Source: Chloroflexia bacterium
GTDB lineage: Bacteria > Chloroflexota > Chloroflexia > QHBQ01 > JADMIH01
Length of the DNA: 9,791 bases
Direction of reading: 5' to 3'
Assembly (NCBI GenBank): GCA_025927935.1
Contig: JAICKM010000207.1
Span: 1 to 9,791 of the forward strand
Every line of letters starts with the position of its first letter. Positions within the stretch are counted from its first letter, which is position 1. The notes below the pieces were generated by a model. The model was given only the letters and a program-made list of their open reading frames with translations, was not told the DNA's origin and did no database searches. The position numbers were made by a program, and so were the translations under genes. Shown here in pieces: positions 1-8,600 of the stretch.

Positions 1-2809
1 GGCGCGGTCTCGGCCTGGGCGGTGCGCCGTTGCTCGCGGTCGAGGCGGGCGGCGATTTCGCCCGCCGCCGGGCGGGTGGTGCGATTGGCGGCGCGGCGGG
101 CCTCGAACAGCGGCCCCAACGCGGCGCTGGCCGAGGCGTCGCTGGGCACGACCGGCGCGACGGCGGGCCGCAGGCGTCCGCGCACCTCGCCCCAGAAGCG
201 CGGGATGTCGCGCCAGCCCACCAGCACCCGGCGCGCGCCGATGTCAAGCGGCAGCAGCAGCAGCGCCAGCAGCAAGAGCCACGGCCAGAGATCGACTGCC
301 CGCGACACGGCGGGCAGATCGTGGTTGAACACGGCCTGGCTGCTGGCCGTATCCAGGGCCAGCGTCCGCCCGCCGGTCACGGCGGTCAGGCGGGCCAGCA
401 GGCCATTGTTGCCCGGCAGGGCGCGATACTCGGGCGAGTAGGGTACGATTAGGCCGACCGTCTGTGCGCTGCTGCCTGCGGCGCCCGGCGTGCCGGCCTG
501 CACGCGCACCAGGTAGGCACCCTCCGCGCCCGCCGGGAAGGTGCCTTCGTAGTGGCCCGGCGCGGTCTGGCGCAGCGTGAGCGACTGGCTCACCGGCACC
601 CCCGCCTGGGCGGGCGGCACCACGGCGGCCAGCGGGTGCAACTGGTTGATCGGGTCGCCGCTGCCGCTGACGGCGTCGAGGCTGACGCGCGCCTGGTTGT
701 CTTGCAGTTCGACGCGCGCCTGCAAGCCGCCGCCGTTGTCGGTGCCCATCGCCCAGCGCTCGGCGGCGCCCCAGAAGGTGGGGAAATCCTTCCAGCCGAT
801 CCAGTCGGTGGCCCAGCGGCCCTTCGCGTCCGAGGTCCAGGCCGCCACCCGGCCCAGGCCGTATTGCCAGTGGGCCAGCACCGGGTCGCCGCTGTCGGAG
901 ACCAGAGCCAGCACCGCCTCCGGGCGCACGGTCGTGCCGACGTAGCCCAGCAGGGGCGGCGTATCGGCGATGTTTTGCAGGATCGGGCTGGGCGCGGTGC
1001 GCTTGGGCGTGAAGGAATGCTCGATCAGGTAGGAGCGCGAGGCCAGGTGGCTCTCGTGGGCGAAGATGGCGGGCAGGCTTCCGGCGTCCAGCGTGTTGTA
1101 GAAGCGCCCACCGCCCTGTGCCGCCAGGCTGCCCAGCAGGCCGGCGTCCACATCGGAGCCGAGGCCCACGGTCGAAAGCGTGATCTTGCCGCTGCTCATG
1201 CGCGCCAGCAGGCCGGGATAATCGCCACCCTGCGACTGGCCGTCGGTGAGCAGCACGATATGCTTGGCGCGGGCGTTGCTCTTCTCCAGCGCGGCCACCG
1301 CTTCGGCCAGGCCCGAATAGATGTAGGTGCCGCCGCCCGGCCCGATGCTGCCGATCTTGTCGCGCAATGTCGCCGGGTCGCCCAGTTTGGTCAGGGGCAC
1401 CGCCCAGTCGGCGGCCTCGTCAAAGGTCACGACGCCCACCGAGTCGCGACCGTTCAACTGGCTGACGGCCTGGAAAGCCGCCTCCTTTGCCAGTTCGATC
1501 TTGGAGACGTTGGTCATACCCCCGCTGCCGCCCTGCGGCGAGGCCATGCTGCCGGAGCGGTCGATGACCAGCACCATCGCCACGGCGGGAATCTCCAGTT
1601 GCGAGGGCAGGTCCATCGTCACGGGCATCATCTGTTCCAGCAGGCTGCGCGAATAACCGCCCGCGCCGTAGCTCTCCTCGCCGCCCACGACAATCAAGCC
1701 GCGCCCCAGGTCGCGCACATAGGTTTGCAGGGCCGGTTGCGCGCCGTTGGGCAGCGCGGGCAGCGGCACGTCCACCAGCGTCACCGCCTCATACGTCGCC
1801 AGGTGGGCCACGTCGAGCGGGATGTCCGCGGCGGCCAGCACATCGCTGTCCACCCCAGCGGCGGTGAGCGCCTGGCGCAGCGCCGCCGCCTCGTCGGGAT
1901 GGCCTTCGACCAGCAGGACGCGCGGCTTGCCCGCCACGAAGTTGTAGGCGGAATAGTGGTTGTTTTCGGTGCGCGTGTCGGCCCCGGCGGGTGCGCTGAT
2001 CTCGGCGCTGTAGGTGTGGAAGCCCTTGCCCGCCGCGGCCATCGGCTGGACAAAGGTGGTCGTGCCCGCGCTCAGCCGCACCTCTTGCTGGCCGATCAAG
2101 GAGCCGTCGGCCAGCAGGCGCAGCGTGGCGCTGGTCTCCGTCGTGCTACGGATAGTGATGTGCAGCTCGAAGCGTTCGCCCTCGCGGGTCTGACCGGGGG
2201 CGTCCAGGTTCTCGACCAGCACCTCGCGGCCCGGCGGCGTCGAGAGCGGGATCACGTCCAGGCGCACGCCGCGCGCCGCGGCCAGCCGGGCGGCGCTCTC
2301 GGCGCTGTCCAGGTTCTCGTTGCCGTCCGACAGCAGCACCAGGCGGCCCTGCGCGTCGGGCGGGAACAGGGCGGTGCCCAGCCGGATGGCGTCGGCCAGG
2401 TTGCTGAAGGTGCTGGCCGGTTTGCTGGCGACATCGGGCAGGGTACGGTCGGCGCTCAACGGGCGGTCCACTACGGCCTCCGAGCCGAAGGCGACCACGG
2501 CGGCCTGATCACGCTGGCCCATGTGCGGCAGCGCCTGGCGCACAAATCCACCGCGGCGTCCTGCTGGGCGCGCGGCACACTGTCGGAGCGGTCGAGTAGG
2601 AAGACCACGGCCAGGTTATCGACCGCCTGCACGACCTGGGTGCCCGCCACCGCCAGCACCAGCAGCGTCAGCAGCACCAGGCGCAGGCCCAGGCTGAAGC
2701 GGCGGCGGGCACGCGGCAAGGCCGCCAGGCTGTCGCGTGCCAGCAGGACGGTAAGCGGGATGAGGGCCAGCAACAGCAGCCCGAGCGGTTGGGTAAAGCT
2801 GATACCCAT
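1..2809 (-). CDS. Membrane protein with two VWA domains and an amidotransferase-like domain (frameshifted, 3' end outside window)
   Basis: Large envelope protein of unknown function. The start at 2809 begins MGISF and has an AAGGA ribosome site six bases upstream. Residues about 8-24 and 42-60 are membrane helices, as in the BatA/aerotolerance N-terminal family. A first VWA domain follows with the metal-binding motif DRSDS at 73-77. Near residue 88 the frame breaks: the initial frame runs on only to a stop at 2471, while the rest of the protein continues in another frame from about 2543 (first ATG 2522) and stays open to the left edge. In that frame I read an amidotransferase-like region with GGEESYG near residue 376, a second VWA with DRSGSM near 416, and a third membrane helix near 836-856. 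A charged helical tail follows and ends ETA at the edge. The arrangement matches the VWA plus GATase1-like (COG5426-type) membrane proteins. It lies 21 bases downstream of the metalloprotease, so the two are probably one operon. Both VWA metal sites look intact. Confidence 0.88.
2541..2550 (-). other. Apparent single-base deletion (frameshift) in the VWA gene
   Basis: Reading the minus strand, the upstream frame gives ...AAVD and then LCARRC, which is not VWA-like. Slipping back one base gives ...AAVD-F-VRQALP, followed by a normal VWA continuation (MGQRDQAAVVAFGSE). The break lies at a run of three T residues (plus-strand AAA at 2544-2546); a fourth T would restore one continuous frame. The site is not a canonical X-XXY-YYZ slippery heptamer, so a real indel or a sequencing/assembly error is more likely than programmed frameshifting. 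Confidence 0.85.
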
Positions 2810-2815
2810 GACGTG

Positions 2816-2820
2816 TCCTT
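2816..2820 (-). promoter_or_regulatory. Ribosome binding site of the VWA gene
   Basis: AAGGA on the minus strand, six bases before the ATG at 2809. It lies in the 21-base gap after the metalloprotease stop codon, which supports translation of the VWA protein from a shared transcript. Confidence 0.75.
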
Positions 2821-2830
2821 CGCCGGGCGG

Positions 2831-4774
2831 CTAACGCGCGGGATGCGCCAGCACCCGGTAGCTCGATGTCTCTGTGGTGGTCGGCGCCAGGGCCGAGATG
2901 ACCAGCGCGGCACTCTTGACGGTGCTGCCCAGCGCGGGAATGGTCAGGCTGCCGTGCTGCTGTTCGTCCAGGGTCAGCGTCTGGATCTTGGTATCGGACG
3001 CGGTGCGCCCGAACTCGACCACGGCCACGTACCAGCGCTGCGGCACGACATCGGTGACGCGCACCCAGCCCGCCGCCTGCCAACCGCCGTCGTCCTGTTC
3101 GGCGTCCGAGCGATAGCCGATCTCCGGGATGCTGATGTCGTCGAGCACCCAGCCCGGCGCATTATAGCCCTCGTCGGTCAGGTACTGGAAGCGCACCAGC
3201 ACCTGCTTCCCCGCGTAGGCCGACAGATCGACATTGGCATGGACCCACTGCGGCGCGGCCTTGCTCTGGCTGTCGTGCCCGCTCGGCCCGGTGTAGCCAT
3301 GGCCGTAGTTCGCCCCGTTGGGGTTGATATCGGTGGTGTACTGGCTCTTCTGCGTGGTCCAGGTCTTGCCGCCGTCGGTCGAGACCTCGACATAGCCATA
3401 GTCGAAGTCGCCCTCGATGTTGTACCAGGTCCAGAAGTCCAGCGTCGCCTTGCTCACCTTGCTCAGATCGAACGCGTGGGTCAGCGTCATATCGGCGGAG
3501 TCGCGGCGGTTGCTGTACCAGAAATAGTGCCCGGAGTGCGGCTGGGTCTGCACCAGCGGCACCGTGGTGGCGCCCTGGAACTCAACCACGGTATCGCCGC
3601 CGCCCCGTTCCAGCGAGATATAATCGGCGCCGTACTGGTGGACCGATCCTGTCACCGGCTCCGGGTTCGTGGGATAGCGGATGATGCGCGTCCCGGCGGT
3701 CACGTGCCCGCTGAGCGCGTCGTAGGCATAGCGCCCGTCGCCCACCAGCGGGTCGTTGACATAGTTCGCCACGATCCAGTCCTTGAACACATCGTCGAAC
3801 GTCTCCGCGTGGCCCTGGCGTTGCAACGCGCCGGTCACGGCGTCCACCCCGGTGCCGGGCGAGGCCATCAGGCTTTTCAGGAAGTCGGCGTCGCCGTAGT
3901 GCTGCATCAGGTAGCGCACGAACAGGTAGGCCGCGCCGTAATGCACCGGGTCGGGCGTGTCGCTCCAGGCGTTCAGTTGCACATCGGGGCGCGTGCGAAA
4001 CGCCGTGTCGCTGCCACCGAGGTTGTAGCCGTTCAGCGCCATCGCCGTCTCGGCGCAACCCTCATCCAACCAGACGTCGCGGTTGCGCTGTACGTTCCAG
4101 TGGATCATATGCTGCATCTCGTGGGCCAGCACGCCCTCGTAGAAGTTGTAGGCCCCCGGCAAGCCCTCCGGCTTGGCTGCGATATAGATCATCTCCCGCT
4201 CGTTGCTGAACTTGTTGATGGCCCGCACATACTCGTCCGCGGATGAGAAATAGCCGCCCACACCGGGGATGTTGGCCGTCAGGATGGTGATATGCGTATC
4301 GCCGTCCACGCCGGGACTCCATTCGCTGCCGAAGTATTGGTGATCCGTCGGGTAGATCTTATCCTCAAAGTTGCGCGCCGAGTCGCGCAAATAGTCCAGG
4401 TTGATGTCGTAGCCGTTCTGCACATACCAGTAGGCATGGTCCGTCACCAGTTGCAGTGTGGCGCTGATGGTGATGTTGTCCTTCTCCTCGAAGCGGGCCA
4501 GGCTGAACTGGTCCACATCGCCCTCGTGCTTGTTGAGCGGCGTGGTGCGCGCGACGTGGGGAATGGGTGTTGCGGACTTGAGGCGCAGTTGGGCGCTGTT
4601 GGTGTACAGGTCGTTGCCCGGCATCACCGCCTTGGCGAGCGCCGCCTGGGTGATCTGAGCGTCCTGCAAACTGCCGCCGGTGGTGACCAGCAAGCCGCGG
4701 TCGCCGCCCAAGTTCACGGCGCCCACGCTCAAGAACAGCAGGATGAGGATAAAGATCGAGGTTGCGCGCAACAT
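2831..4774 (-). CDS. Secreted zinc metalloprotease, immune inhibitor A (M6)/gluzincin-like
   Basis: Predicted exported zinc protease of 647 residues, ending in TAG. Numbering is from the chosen start at 4774 (MLRATS). Residues 2-20 form a hydrophobic signal segment with no lipobox. The catalytic zinc motif is HEMQH at 218-222, followed by WLDEGCAE at 235-242, whose glutamate would be the third zinc ligand as in gluzincins (M6/M30-like). From about 410 to 550 there is a beta-rich domain resembling the MAM-like domain of immune inhibitor A, with FWTWYNIEGDFDYGY, STDGGKTW and WVLDDISI. About 95 further residues form another probable beta domain. The start at 4774 has AAGGAG nine bases upstream. 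An in-frame ATG at 4813 is rejected because it overlaps a TATAAT box, so it would lie upstream of the transcript start. The downstream VWA gene follows after 21 bases. The natural substrate is unknown. The exact MEROPS family is uncertain, but protease function is well supported. Confidence 0.92.
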   Translation of the reverse strand: MLRATSIFILILLFLSVGAVNLGGDRGLLVTTGGSLQDAQITQAALAKAVMPGNDLYTNSAQLRLKSATPIPHVARTTPLNKHEGDVDQFSLARFEEKDNITISATLQLVTDHAYWYVQNGYDINLDYLRDSARNFEDKIYPTDHQYFGSEWSPGVDGDTHITILTANIPGVGGYFSSADEYVRAINKFSNEREMIYIAAKPEGLPGAYNFYEGVLAHEMQHMIHWNVQRNRDVWLDEGCAETAMALNGYNLGGSDTAFRTRPDVQLNAWSDTPDPVHYGAAYLFVRYLMQHYGDADFLKSLMASPGTGVDAVTGALQRQGHAETFDDVFKDWIVANYVNDPLVGDGRYAYDALSGHVTAGTRIIRYPTNPEPVTGSVHQYGADYISLERGGGDTVVEFQGATTVPLVQTQPHSGHYFWYSNRRDSADMTLTHAFDLSKVSKATLDFWTWYNIEGDFDYGYVEVSTDGGKTWTTQKSQYTTDINPNGANYGHGYTGPSGHDSQSKAAPQWVHANVDLSAYAGKQVLVRFQYLTDEGYNAPGWVLDDISIPEIGYRSDAEQDDGGWQAAGWVRVTDVVPQRWYVAVVEFGRTASDTKIQTLTLDEQQHGSLTIPALGSTVKSAALVISALAPTTTETSSYRVLAHPAR

Positions 4775-4783
4775 GATAAGCGG

Positions 4784-4789
4784 CTCCTT
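4784..4789 (-). promoter_or_regulatory. Ribosome binding site that fixes the metalloprotease start
   Basis: A strong AAGGAG on the minus strand, nine bases before the ATG at 4774. It favours this ATG over the one at 4813, which would add 13 charged residues (MSKDLYRRKE...) ahead of the signal segment. Confidence 0.85.
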
Positions 4790-4811
4790 CCGGCGATACA
4801 GATCTTTGGAC

Positions 4812-4840
4812 ATTATACGAGATCCAGGCCGGATCGGGTA
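4812..4840 (-). promoter_or_regulatory. Probable promoter of the metalloprotease-VWA operon
   Basis: A perfect TATAAT lies at 4817-4812 on the minus strand. The -35 position (4840-4835, TACCCG) is a poor match, so the promoter may need an activator. Transcription would begin near 4805, giving a leader of about 30 bases that contains the AAGGAG site. It lies downstream of the tRNA terminator, so the protease operon appears transcriptionally separate from the tRNA. Confidence 0.6.
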
Positions 4841-4863
4841 TCGCGCGCCGGGCGCGGAACAAC

Positions 4864-4892
4864 AAAAAGCCCACGACGCGGGTGCCGTGGGC
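4864..4892 (-). terminator. Intrinsic terminator of the tRNA-Pro unit
   Basis: On the minus strand a seven-base-pair stem (GCCCACG paired with CGTGGGC) encloses a ten-base loop and is followed directly by TTTTTGTT. It starts 18 bases after the CCA end of the tRNA. The T tract is on the minus strand only, which sets the direction. Confidence 0.87.
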
Positions 4893-4910
4893 CTGTTGGA
4901 CAGAGTTATA

Positions 4911-4988
4911 TGGTCGGGGAGAGAGGACTTGAACCTCCGACCTCAGCGTCCCGAACGCTGCGCTCTAGCCTAGCTGAGCTACTCCCCG
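4911..4988 (-). tRNA. tRNA-Pro, anticodon CGG
   Basis: A complete 78-base cloverleaf including an encoded CCA (75 bases without it). The acceptor stem is CGGGGAG/CTCCCCG. Bases 8-9 are TA, the D stem is GCTC/GAGC with GG in the loop, and the anticodon stem is CAGCG/CGCTG with loop TTCGGGA. The variable loop has five bases (AGGTC). The T stem is GGAGG/CCTCT with one G-U pair and loop TTCAAGT. The anticodon CGG reads the codon CCG. The C1-G72 pair with A73 is the hallmark of bacterial tRNA-Pro, and G37 follows the anticodon as expected. The gene has its own promoter and terminator. Confidence 0.97.
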
Positions 4989-4992
4989 GAAC

Positions 4993-5011
4993 CGTGCCCG
5001 TTTCAGGCACG
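4993..5011 (-). other. Leader hairpin between promoter and tRNA
   Basis: CGTGCC and GGCACG form a six-base-pair stem around a seven-base loop, placed between the -10 box and the tRNA 5' end at 4988. It lies in the 5' leader that RNase P would remove. It has no T tract in the direction of transcription, so I do not call it a terminator. Confidence 0.55.
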
Positions 5012-5017
5012 CCCCAG

Positions 5018-5046
5018 ATTATACCAGAAGCCCCCGGCATTGTCAA
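5018..5046 (-). promoter_or_regulatory. Consensus sigma-70 promoter of tRNA-Pro
   Basis: TTGACA at 5046-5041 and TATAAT at 5023-5018 on the minus strand are both perfect consensus hexamers, separated by the optimal 17 bases. The predicted transcript starts near 5011, about 23 bases before the tRNA. This fits constitutive, strong expression of a stable RNA. Confidence 0.92.
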
Positions 5047-5130
5047 CCTGACGCGAGACCGATTTTTGCCCTGCATGGCGTGTTGCCGGCCTGGATTTGC
5101 AGAGCAGAACAAGCACGGGCCTACCGGCGC

Positions 5131-5631
5131 TCAGGGCGTGACGATAATCGTGATCTTGTAGAGTTCGATGGACATGCAGGTCACGCCTGACGGGGTCGGG
5201 AGGCAGGCGCCCTCCGTCGTCAGGTCGGTGCGGCCCGGCGCCACGGCCTGGTAATCCCAGCGGTGGACATCGGGCGCCGTGGGCGTGGGGACGGACAGGG
5301 CGCGCAAAATCTGCGGGTCCACCACCGGCTGTGACCAGCGGCGGGCGCTCAATTGCAGCGCGAAGGTCTGGCCCACGGCGAAAGTAAACTGCCCTCCCCC
5401 ATCGGCGTTGGTGATCACGCGGGCGAGGGACGGGGTGGCGGTGGACGGCTCGGTCGTCAGGATGGTGGTAGGTGGCGCCGTGGCCGGGACAGCGGTGGGC
5501 GATGCGACGGGTGACGCCGTGGCCGGGGCGGCGGGCGCCCCGGCTCCGCAGGCGATCAGCAGGGGCAGCATAGCACACAGCAGCAAGCTGCTGGAGAGGA
5601 TGTGCGCGTGAGCTGGTGGATGGGATGGCAT
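5131..5631 (-). CDS. Small lipoprotein with an Ig-like domain (possible chagasin/I42-like fold)
   Basis: A 166-residue exported lipoprotein. Residues 11-27 form a hydrophobic signal segment ending in the lipobox LIAC, with Cys28 as the lipidation site. Residues 29-68 are a Pro/Ala/Thr/Ser-rich linker. Residues about 70-166 form a compact beta-rich domain with FTFAVGQTFALQL, HRWDYQAVAPGRTDL and a final ELYKITIIV strand, plus a possible disulfide pair (Cys143, Cys152). The strand pattern and the APG turn recall chagasin-type (I42) protease inhibitors and similar Ig-like domains, but the usual NPTTG loop is not clear, so this is only a guess at fold. The start codon follows the bchH stop directly (TAA-ATG), with AGGTG six bases before the ATG inside bchH. 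This implies co-transcription and translational coupling with bchH. I see no terminator between this gene and the tRNA promoter. The function is unknown. Confidence 0.85.
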   Translation of the reverse strand: MPSHPPAHAHILSSSLLLCAMLPLLIACGAGAPAAPATASPVASPTAVPATAPPTTILTTEPSTATPSLARVITNADGGGQFTFAVGQTFALQLSARRWSQPVVDPQILRALSVPTPTAPDVHRWDYQAVAPGRTDLTTEGACLPTPSGVTCMSIELYKITIIVTP

Positions 5632-8600
5632 TTAACGCACCTGTTCGACCAGATCCTCGGCTTCGCCGTAGACGCGGCGCAGTTCGGCGCTGACCTCCGG
5701 CGCGGGCGTCCAGAAGCCGCGCCCTTCGGCTTCCAGCAGGCGGCCCACCAGCGCCTGGTAGGCATTCGGATTCAGCGCCGCCATCTGCTCGCGGCGGGCG
5801 GCATCGAGCACATACGTCTCAGCCAGGCCGTCGTAGACCCAGCCGGGCACGGTGCGCGTCGTGGCACTCCAGCCCAGCGTGTTGGCGACGCGCACGCCGA
5901 TCTCGCGCACACCCTCGTAGCCGAAGCGCAACATGCCCTCGCTCCAGCGCGGGTTGAGCAGCTTGGTGCGGCTCTCCACCGCCACCATCTCGCCGAGGCT
6001 GCGCAGGCGCCCGCCCACGCCCTGCACGTCGAGCACGAAACTCGCGGGCGCGGCACCGCCCAGCGTCTCCACTGCCTTCGAGACACCGCCCAGATACTCG
6101 AAGTAGTGGTCGATGTCGCTGATCCCGGTCTCGATGCTGTCGATGTTCTGGAAGGCCACATCGACCGGCCGCAAGGCGCTTTCCAACAGCCCGCGTGCCT
6201 CCGTGCCGTCCCCGCCCAAGCCATAGGCGAAGCTCTTGCGGGCCAGGAACGTCTGCGCCAGGGCCGCGGCGTCGTCCCAGGCCCCGGTCTCAACCTGGAA
6301 ATTGATGTTGGCGCCGTAGGCTCCCGGCGCGTTGCTGAACACACGCGTGGCCGCCTCGGCGAAGGGCAAGCCCATGGCGGTCGCGGCCAGGGCGTTGCGG
6401 CGCACGAAGTTCTGCTCAGGCGGTTCGTCCGCCGCCGCAGCCAGGCGCACCGCCCGGTCCAGCAGGGTCAACTGGTTGGGCAGCAAATCGCGGAAGATGC
6501 CGGAGCAGGTCAGCACCACGTCCATGCGCGGGCGCCCTAGCTCGGCCAGCGGCACCAGGCGCACATCGGCCACGCGGCCCAGCGCGTCACGGTGGGGCCG
6601 CACACCCAGCAGCCACAGCGCCTGGGCGATGCCCTCCCCCGCCGTCTTCAGATTATCCGTGCCCCAGAGCACCAGCGCGATGGCGCGCGGCCAGTCGCCC
6701 TGCTCGCGGCGGTAGCGGGCCAGCAGCGCCTCGGCGGTGCGCTTGCCGGTTTCCCAGGCCATGCCGGTCGGCACGCCGTAGGGGTCGAGCGCGTAGATGT
6801 TCCGCCCGGTGGGCGCGGCCGCCGGGTTGCGCACCACGTCCGCGCCCGGCGAGGGCGGCACATAACGCGCATCCAGGGCGGCGGCAATCGCCGCGGGTTC
6901 GGCGTCACGCCGCAGATCGGCGGCCAGCGCGGCAGCCCAGCGCAACCACGGCAAGCAGGCGGCGAGGGCCACGCCTTCGCGCTGCAAGACCTCCGCGGCG
7001 GCATCCGGCCCGGCTCCCAGCAGGCGGGCAATCGCTGCCCGCGCCGTCGCGCGCACCTGCTCCAGGGCCGCCAATTGCGCCGCCGGGATACCGTCCTGCG
7101 GCGCGTCCACGCCGTCGTCGGGCAGCGTCAGGCCCTGCGCCGCCGCGATGGTCGCCGCCAGCGCGGGCAGGTCATGTTCCGGGCGCGGGTACATGCTCAC
7201 CTGCACCAGCAGATCGAGCAGTTCCTCGGCGGCGGGCGGGCGCCCGACTTCGTGCAGGCCCACCGGGATCAGGCGGCTCTCCAGATCGAGCAGCGCCGCC
7301 CGCAAGTTGGTGAGCGCCGTAGCCGGGTCGGTTGCCTCCGTCGCGGGCCAGGCCAGGTGCAGGACCGTGGCTTGCCGCCCGATAGCATCCAGCATGGCCG
7401 CGTCGGGAACGGTGCCGTCCAGGGCGTGCAGGCTCGCCTTCAGGTCGAGCAGTTCGCGGTACAGCCCCGCCTGCTCCAGCGGCGGCGACAGGTAGCTGAT
7501 CAGCGTCGCCATGCCCCGCCGCCGGGCGATGCTGCCCTCCGAGGGATTGTTGCCGCTATAGACGTACAGGTGCGGCGTCTCCCCGATCAGGCGCGAGGGC
7601 CAGCAATCGGCGCTGAGGCCCGCCTGCTTGCCCGGCATGAATTCCAGTGCGCCGTGCGTGCCCAGGTGCAGGATGGCGTCCGCGCCCCAGATGCCGCGCA
7701 GCCAGGCATAGAAGCCTGCGAAGCCGTGGTGCGGCGTGATGCCCTGGGCCATCAGCAGCTTCATCGGGTCCCCCTCGTAGCCGAACGGCGGCTGGACCCC
7801 GACGAAGACGGAGCCGAACTCGCGGCCCAGGATCAGAATACGCTCGCCGTCGCTGTTCAACGTGCCGGGCGGCGGTCCCCACCCGCCCGCGGCGATCTCG
7901 CCGTGCCAGGGGCAGAGCCGGCGATAATCGGCGGTGGTCAGCGCGGCGGCGACGTTCGCGGGCGTGCCGAACTCCATCGCGTTGCCTTCCACCACCAGGC
8001 GGCGCAACGTCTCGGCATCGGGCGGCAGGTCCACGGCATAGCCCGCGCCCTGCAACTCCTGGAGAATGCGGTAGAGGCTGGGGAACACCGCTAAATAGGC
8101 GGCGCTGCCCACGGCTCCGCCGTTGGGGGGGAAGTTGAATAGAACAATGGCGATCTTGCGCCGGGCTGCCGGTTTGCGCGCCAGCCGCGCCCAGCGACCC
8201 GCCCGCGCCGCCAGCCGGGCGGCATTCCGCGGCTCGGCCACGAAATCAGGCTGCCCGCCTTCGGCGATACCACCATAGACCACCGGCTCGACCGCCCCCT
8301 CCAGTTCCGGGATCGCCAGTTGCATCGCCACTTGCACCGGCGTGACGCCCGTGCGGCTCGCGCCCCAGTCGGCCAGGCTCTGGAAGTTGAGCGGCACGCC
8401 CGTCAGCAGCGGGCGATCCAGGCGGGCCAGTTCAGCCTGGGCCAGCGGGGCGTCGTTGTGCGCCATGCCGCCCACCAGCGCGAAACCCGACAGGTTGATC
8501 AGCACATCCACGGCGGCGGTATCCGCGCTGTCTGCCACCGGGCCGGGCGCGAAGAAGCGGCGCATCGCCGCGCGCATGTCGAGACCCCCGGCATAGGTGG

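Noticed and set aside
2540..2552. Programmed -1 ribosomal frameshift in the VWA gene
   Set aside because: The site reads GGATTTG, not a slippery heptamer, and I see no stimulatory hairpin or internal ribosome site at the correct spacing. An indel is simpler.
552..2834. Very long open frame on the plus strand, antisense to the VWA gene
   Set aside because: Its translation is a low-complexity mix rich in Arg, Gly, His, Gln and Ala with no recognisable domain, while the minus strand encodes clear VWA and amidotransferase-like motifs. It is a by-product of high GC. The same applies to long plus-strand frames at 2789-4246, 4292-5161, 5602-6540, 6592-8094 and 8320-9141.
4911..4988. Integration (att) site at the tRNA-Pro 3' end
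   Set aside because: I found no repeat of the tRNA 3' end, no integrase and no mobile-element gene in the window.
5047..5130. Terminator after the lipoprotein gene
   Set aside because: A possible seven-base-pair stem has a loop of over 20 bases and is followed by A residues rather than T on the transcribed strand, so it does not meet terminator criteria. Apart from the -35 end of the tRNA promoter I see nothing else in this stretch.
5476..5527. Direct repeat of 13 bases (CGCCGTGGCCGGG) spaced 39 bases apart
   Set aside because: It is in frame and codes for the repeated PATA units of the Pro/Ala/Thr linker in the lipoprotein. It is ordinary low-complexity coding sequence, not a CRISPR or mobile repeat.
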